Position numbers and translations under genes: made by a program. From positions 27,572,501-27,636,500 of the forward strand of contig OX327695.1 of the NCBI GenBank assembly GCA_946807835.1: a stretch of DNA of 64,000 nucleotides, given 5' to 3'. Below the pieces are notes generated by a model, which saw only the letters and a program-made list of their open reading frames with translations, did not search any database and was not told where the DNA came from. This DNA is from Ailanthus altissimus. Lineage: Eukaryota > Streptophyta > Magnoliopsida > Sapindales > Simaroubaceae. Positions 61,451 to 64,000 of the stretch are shown piece after piece (the first letter of the stretch is position 1; every line of letters starts with the position of its first letter).

Positions 61451-62102
61451 TTGACTTTAAACATTATCGAGCATCACTTACACTCATACAAAAATGATAT
61501 TTTTCATCATTCTAAATATTTAAACATCATAAAATAAATTTTAGTGTCTTATAACTAGCCAACTAAACATATATTTATATTATTTTAAGTAAAATGGAAC
61601 AAATGGTACCCACGTATGGGCATTGTTAAATGCCTACAAGCGCCCATTTTACATGAGCCCCGAGTGTCAACAAAATTTGTTAGAGCGCACTTATGCCATT
61701 CGGCTTGACAAAATATTTTTATTTATTTATTATTAATAATAAATAATAAAAAAGTAAAGGTAATTCATTTCAACAAAAGACTTATACTTAATTCCATAAC
61801 TTTGTGTTCGTTATTCCAATCATGATTTTCTTATCTTTAGAAAGAAGAATCTTTCCTTTTGAGTTGGTTGTGGGTGAGAAGGAGTTCGAACCTCTGACAC
61901 TATAGTTTGTAGCCACATGTTATAAAAGGTGTCTTAAGAATATACGATAAACTTGCACATACATACACACGTATATATATATTGTTTGCATGTTGTCACG
62001 CAATTTGCTTATTTTGGAACTTTATGCCAAAAAATATTATAGAGATTCTGAAATTTTATTTATGTTGATGCAATTCTGTTTCTCTAGTTTTCTAGTTCAT
62101 CA

Positions 62103-64000
62103 TGTTGAGCTACTAAGATTGACCTAAGGTGTTAGTCAAGTCAGCTTTGTTTTGCTGACATGGCAAAGAGGTTGTTATAAAGCTCTTATAAGAGTGTTAT
62201 TTTTTGCTAATATTATCAAGTCTCTGTTTCTAGTAATTTCAAGAGACCATATAAGAGATTATACCAATTCATTTAATCTTTAAATAAAGATTTCCAATTT
62301 TAGAGTCCTTTGACTTTCACTTTCTATCTTATTTTCTCTCACTTTTCGAACAACCAAATATATCAAAGTTAGTTTGCTTTATATAGTATCAGAGCCACAA
62401 TGACAAATGCCAATTCTTCGAACATGACATCTACAAGTTTGAATCTCAGTTCTTTATATACTTTCTCTTCAACCGTGAAGTTTGATCAATCGAACTTTAT
62501 AATTTGGAGATCATAAGTACTCTCAATGATCAAAGCTAACATGCTTGAAGAAACTGTCAATGGAGTTAGCATTTATTAAGAACAATATGTCAAGAGCATT
62601 GAATCGAGTACAGAAACAAATGGAGTGAAGCTGTTATTATACATTCAGAGTTTGAAGGATGGATGAGGCAAGATCAGATACTGCTGAGCTAGTTATTTTC
62701 AAATATTCAAGACTGTATTCTTAATTTAGTCATTGATTATAAGTCCTTGCATGAGCTTTGGTCAATAGTTAACAAAAAAATTGACTTAAATTCTAAGGCT
62801 AAAATTATTTAAGCTGCAAATAGCTTTGTTAAGAAAGAGTCGAATGTCTATATCTGAGTATGATTTAAAGCTTAAAAGAATTGTTGATGAATTAGCTATA
62901 GCTAGTAACAAGATTGATAAAAATAATTTTATTACACATTTTATTACTAGTATTGGTGTTGATTCTGACTATGATACTATAGTGAACTTAATAAGTAGTA
63001 GAATAGATAAAATAACACTCAACGAAACCTATTCAATGTTGCTTACTCAAGAGAGTAGGTTATCACTTGATTCATCAGGAAAGTCAAGTAATTAAAATAT
63101 GTTCAATGCCAATTATGTGCATAAAAGTGCAAAAAGACGAGGTTTTAATACTGGTGGCAGAAGTAGTAATAATAATGGGAATAGCTAGTGTTAGAAATTA
63201 TGGCAGTTATAAAATGGTGGTTTTAATTCTAGATTTGGATATGGTAGAGGAAGTTTTGGTAATAATAAAATAAGAAATCTAGGAAAACAAGGTGCTTGGA
63301 ATAATTATAGAAGAGGTAATGTAAAACTCATTTGTCGAGAGACAAAGACACTCAACAGTTAAGTGCTACTATAGATTTAATAATGATCACATGAGAGAGC
63401 AAACTCAAAATGGTGGTGGATATAATCAATTTTTTTGAAAATCAAGGACTTAGAAATTCTGATGCACAGATGAGCAGGAAGGGCTAGTAGATCAAGGTTG
63501 GTACCTTGATTCTAGTGCAACTCATCATCTCACTTTTGATGAGTGCAAACTCAACAGCAAAAATAGCTACTTTGTTCAATTGATCATTGGTAATGGTCAA
63601 GGCTTTGATATAACTTGTGTTGGTGATTTCTGTTTGAAATCAAAATCTAGTAATATATTGCCACTTAAGAATATATTGTGTGTACACTCCATAACAAAAA
63701 ATTTACTAAGTGTGTCAAAATTAGTTCAAGATAACCTTGTTTTATTGAATTTTACTTTGATTGTTCTCTTATAAATGCTAAGAAGATGGGAACCCTATTG
63801 TTGCAATAAGTGGCTAAGAAGGGATTATATAGGTTGCTACCAGGCTCCCATCTTAGTTAACTTGTAAATCTAGAAGTTTATCTTGTTCATAAGTTTGATA
63901 AGCCTTTATCTTTATTTTCCCAGCTTGTAAAACTAGCACCCTTTTATAAAATAAATAAGAGTCAATTTGGTGCCATTGACTCACCCTATCTTGCTCTTGT
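62103..64000 (+). mobile_element. 5' part of a decayed Copia element, running off the window
   Basis: A ~280-bp LTR (62103 to about 62381, starting TGTTGAGCTACTAAG) is followed by the primer site TAGTATCAGAGCC (62384-62396, one mismatch to the initiator Met-tRNA match). Gag, protease and pre-integrase sequences follow in order. The 3' part and second LTR lie beyond 64000. Confidence 0.85.
62400..63960 (+). pseudogene. Decayed Copia gag-protease-integrase start
   Basis: Begins ATGACAAATGCC at 62400 with VKFDQSNFIIWRS, then stops. The best frame, 62826-63095, reads a UBN2 gag segment (MSISEYDLKLKRIVDELAIA, then TSIGVDSDYDTIVNLISSR). The zinc-knuckle region after 63300 is degenerate. The protease motif WYLDSSATHHLTFDECK lies near 63500 (the active-site triplet reads D-S-S where Copia has D-S-G/D-T-G). 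NLLSVSKLVQDN and LYRLLPGSH mark the pre-integrase region. Many stops; a different Copia lineage from the one at 42156-47646. Confidence 0.8.

Noticed and set aside
61860..61900. tRNA/SINE-like B-box on the minus strand (GGTTCGAACTCC)
   Set aside because: No A-box at a suitable distance, no cloverleaf, no A-tail or duplication identified. A single B-box-like word is not enough.

Overview
The window is nuclear DNA of a flowering plant, most likely a eudicot. It is strongly AT-rich, its genes have short GT-AG introns, and it is crowded with Ty1/Copia and Ty3/Gypsy LTR elements primed by initiator Met-tRNA. The three protein genes have close plant homologues. Species cannot be named from the sequence alone. 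Everything here is hand-read; similarities between repeats are by eye and no alignment was run.

Three genes look intact. (1) Ferulate/coniferaldehyde 5-hydroxylase (F5H, CYP84A) on the plus strand at 31412-33124 has two exons and 513 aa; it commits lignin precursors to the syringyl branch. (2) A mitochondrial DUF1640 protein (FMP32/CCDC90/MCUR1 family) on the minus strand at 51727-54372 has seven coding exons and 245 aa. (3) A conserved plant protein of unknown function on the minus strand at 55451-59080 has five exons and 212 aa, and its last intron appears to be GC-AG. Genes 2 and 3 lie head to tail. No operon-like or pathway link joins the three.

Layout. 1-2221 is the 3' part of a CACTA transposon. 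2225-14665 is a mosaic of a ~1 kb repeat (U), in places tandemly repeated, with decayed minus-strand Copia remnants and a gag-only LTR element (8018-11121). 15588-19257 is an old LTR element whose 3' LTR holds a 1.7-kb solo LTR. 21191-27689 is a three-level nest: a Gypsy element contains a gag-only Copia-type element (21720-26349), which contains a solo LTR (23206-24554). Another solo LTR follows at 27690-28518. After F5H come a small TRIM-like element (33489-34430), a retroposon (37912-39183), a TIR element (39477-40232), a perfect 747-bp tandem duplication (40441-41934) and a full-length but decayed Copia element (42156-47646). The two right-hand genes follow, and then a decayed Copia element runs off the window end (62103-64000).

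The most interesting signal is a GC-rich block of reiterated palindromic words (core like GCGCCGCGGCGCT) in the U3 part of eight LTRs from five insertions, some of them apparently unrelated. In four of the five insertions it ends about 95-117 bp upstream of the TATA box. It also accounts for much or all of the length difference between the two LTRs of each complete element. Other repeat families here carry analogous GC-rich word blocks with different words.
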